A DNA stretch of 8,106 nt from DASZMJ01 sp035551935 (GTDB lineage Bacteria; Planctomycetota; Planctomycetia; Isosphaerales; Isosphaeraceae), in NCBI GenBank assembly GCA_035551935.1, contig DASZMJ010000653.1:1-8106 (forward strand). The letters are read 5' to 3'. Under the pieces are notes generated by a model. That model was not told the origin of the DNA. It worked only from the letters and a program-made list of their open reading frames with translations, and did not search any database. This document shows, in pieces, positions 7,579-8,106 of this stretch. A program made the position numbers and the translations under genes. Position 1 is the first letter of the stretch, and each line of letters begins with the position of its first letter.

Positions 7579-7938
7579 TCATGAGCGGCGGGCTTCCGCC
7601 GGGGTCTGCCGATGGGGATGTGTCGTCGCACGCGACTTGGCGGCCTTCTCATCGAGGGCGTCGAGTCCGGGCAAGCGCCGGATGTTCGCCTGATTCGAGC
7701 GGCCGGATTCGACCGAAGGGGGATCGAGGGCGTCCCCTTCATCGACGGCCAGGCCGGGGAATGCCGGCGGGCGGCAGTTCCGGCAGTTGACGACCCCTTG
7801 GGCTGACATCCACCAGCGGTCCTTGTGGAGGCAGTGCGGGTTTCGGCATCGCCAACGGGCCGGCGCCTCGCCGGGGTCGGGCGGGCGGTCGCGTTCGGCC
7901 GAGCCGGGGAGCCTCACGGCGAGGACGATGGTCCGCAT
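7579..7938 (-). CDS. Zinc-ribbon-like hypothetical protein in the integrated element (119 aa)
   Basis: I do not recognise a named family. From the ATG at 7938 the product has 119 residues with two cysteine pairs: CRNPHC (Cys31, Cys36) and CRNC (Cys52, Cys55). They flank a conserved-looking LHKDRWWMSAQGVVN, as expected for a zinc ribbon around a beta-hairpin. After PPAFPGLAV the remainder (about 70-119) is charged, rich in Asp/Glu/Arg and probably disordered. No membrane segment is seen. The gene lies 119 bp upstream of the integrase on the same strand, where element regulators or directionality factors are often found, but nothing in the sequence shows that role. The start is uncertain: the frame is open to a GTG at 8031, with other GTGs at 7995 and 7968, and only weak Shine-Dalgarno sequences (AGGGA before 7938). 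Part of the upstream extension may belong to an inserted IS. Confidence 0.55.
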   Translation of the reverse strand: MRTIVLAVRLPGSAERDRPPDPGEAPARWRCRNPHCLHKDRWWMSAQGVVNCRNCRPPAFPGLAVDEGDALDPPSVESGRSNQANIRRLPGLDALDEKAAKSRATTHPHRQTPAEARRS

Positions 7939-8034
7939 CGCGTCCCTGTCCAGGGGCTCCCCAGCCACTAAGCAGGTCCGCAGTAGTTTTTTCACGGCCC
8001 ATCCGTTGCGTGCCCGATCTTTCGGAGGCACGCC
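7939..8034. other. Divergent spacer, possible IS end
   Basis: These 96 bases lie between the zinc-ribbon ORF and the transposase-like start. If the right-hand gene is an IS630-type transposase, the left end of the insertion should be here, next to a TA target dinucleotide. TA at 7984-7985 followed by GTTTTTTCACGG is one candidate. No inverted repeat can be confirmed because the other IS end is outside the window. Confidence 0.25.
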
Positions 8035-8106
8035 ATGGAACGACTCAAGCTCAACGGCTGGCAGCGGCGCCGCTTGTGGCGCCAGTCGGGGTCGACCCGT
8101 GACGTC
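8035..8106 (+). CDS. Probable IS630-like transposase, first 24 residues (runs off the right edge)
   Basis: A plus-strand ATG at 8035 is preceded by a strong Shine-Dalgarno, GGAGG at 8024-8028, with six bases between. The frame is open to the window end (24 codons). The peptide MERLKLNGWQRRRLWRQSGS with TRDV resembles the start of planctomycete IS630-like helix-turn-helix transposases, which typically open with L-x-x-x-QRRxLxRxL and continue with TRDxRLYRR. The resemblance is from memory and short, so the family call is tentative, but the presence of a real gene start is well supported. It is divergent from the zinc-ribbon ORF. Confidence 0.5.
   Translation, partial: MERLKLNGWQRRRLWRQSGSTRDV

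Overview
The window is very GC-rich, with dense genes and strong G/C bias at third codon positions. Its gene mix is a DUF4058 protein, a secreted SUMF1-type protein beside a membrane-tethered WD40 protein, a secreted BD-FAE/Axe-like esterase, and a start resembling the IS630-like transposases common in planctomycetes. This points to a planctomycete, probably of the Isosphaeraceae/Gemmataceae type. That placement is inferred from gene content and style; no taxonomic marker gene is present.

Left part (1-3235). A truncated DUF4058 gene runs leftward off the window. Divergent from it, a plus-strand run carries a small CX4C/CX2C zinc-ribbon-like hypothetical protein, a secreted SUMF1 (FGE-sulfatase fold) protein and a WD40-repeat protein with a hydrophobic segment at each end. 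Spacings are short (35 and 44 bp), so the three may be co-transcribed. The SUMF1 protein lacks one of the two copper-binding cysteines of true formylglycine-generating enzymes.

Middle part (3246-5880), all minus strand. purE and purK overlap by four bases (ATGA) and encode the two-step bacterial route from AIR to CAIR in de novo purine synthesis. An exported alpha/beta-hydrolase (acetyl-esterase type) lies 47 bp downstream of purK. Its end converges on the WD40 gene with only 10 bp between the stop codons, inside a strikingly AT-rich 40-bp patch.

Right part (5996-8106). A tRNA-Lys(CTT) gene with a recognisable promoter is followed directly by a tyrosine-recombinase integrase gene that points back at it. 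The integrase frame continues antisense through almost the entire tRNA, so its last 22 codons are supplied by tRNA sequence. This is the signature of an integrative element inserted at the 3' end of a tRNA gene. The element occupies at least 6123 to the right edge. It also holds a small zinc-ribbon-like ORF on the integrase strand and, at the right edge, the first 24 codons of a probable IS630-like transposase. The distal attachment site and most of the cargo lie outside the window.

I found no clear new multi-gene system. The most interesting points are the integrase/tRNA antisense overlap with its adjoining structures, the uncharacterised zinc-ribbon ORF inside the element, and the non-canonical SUMF1 protein paired with a doubly anchored WD40 protein. 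No CRISPR array, rRNA or riboswitch was recognised.
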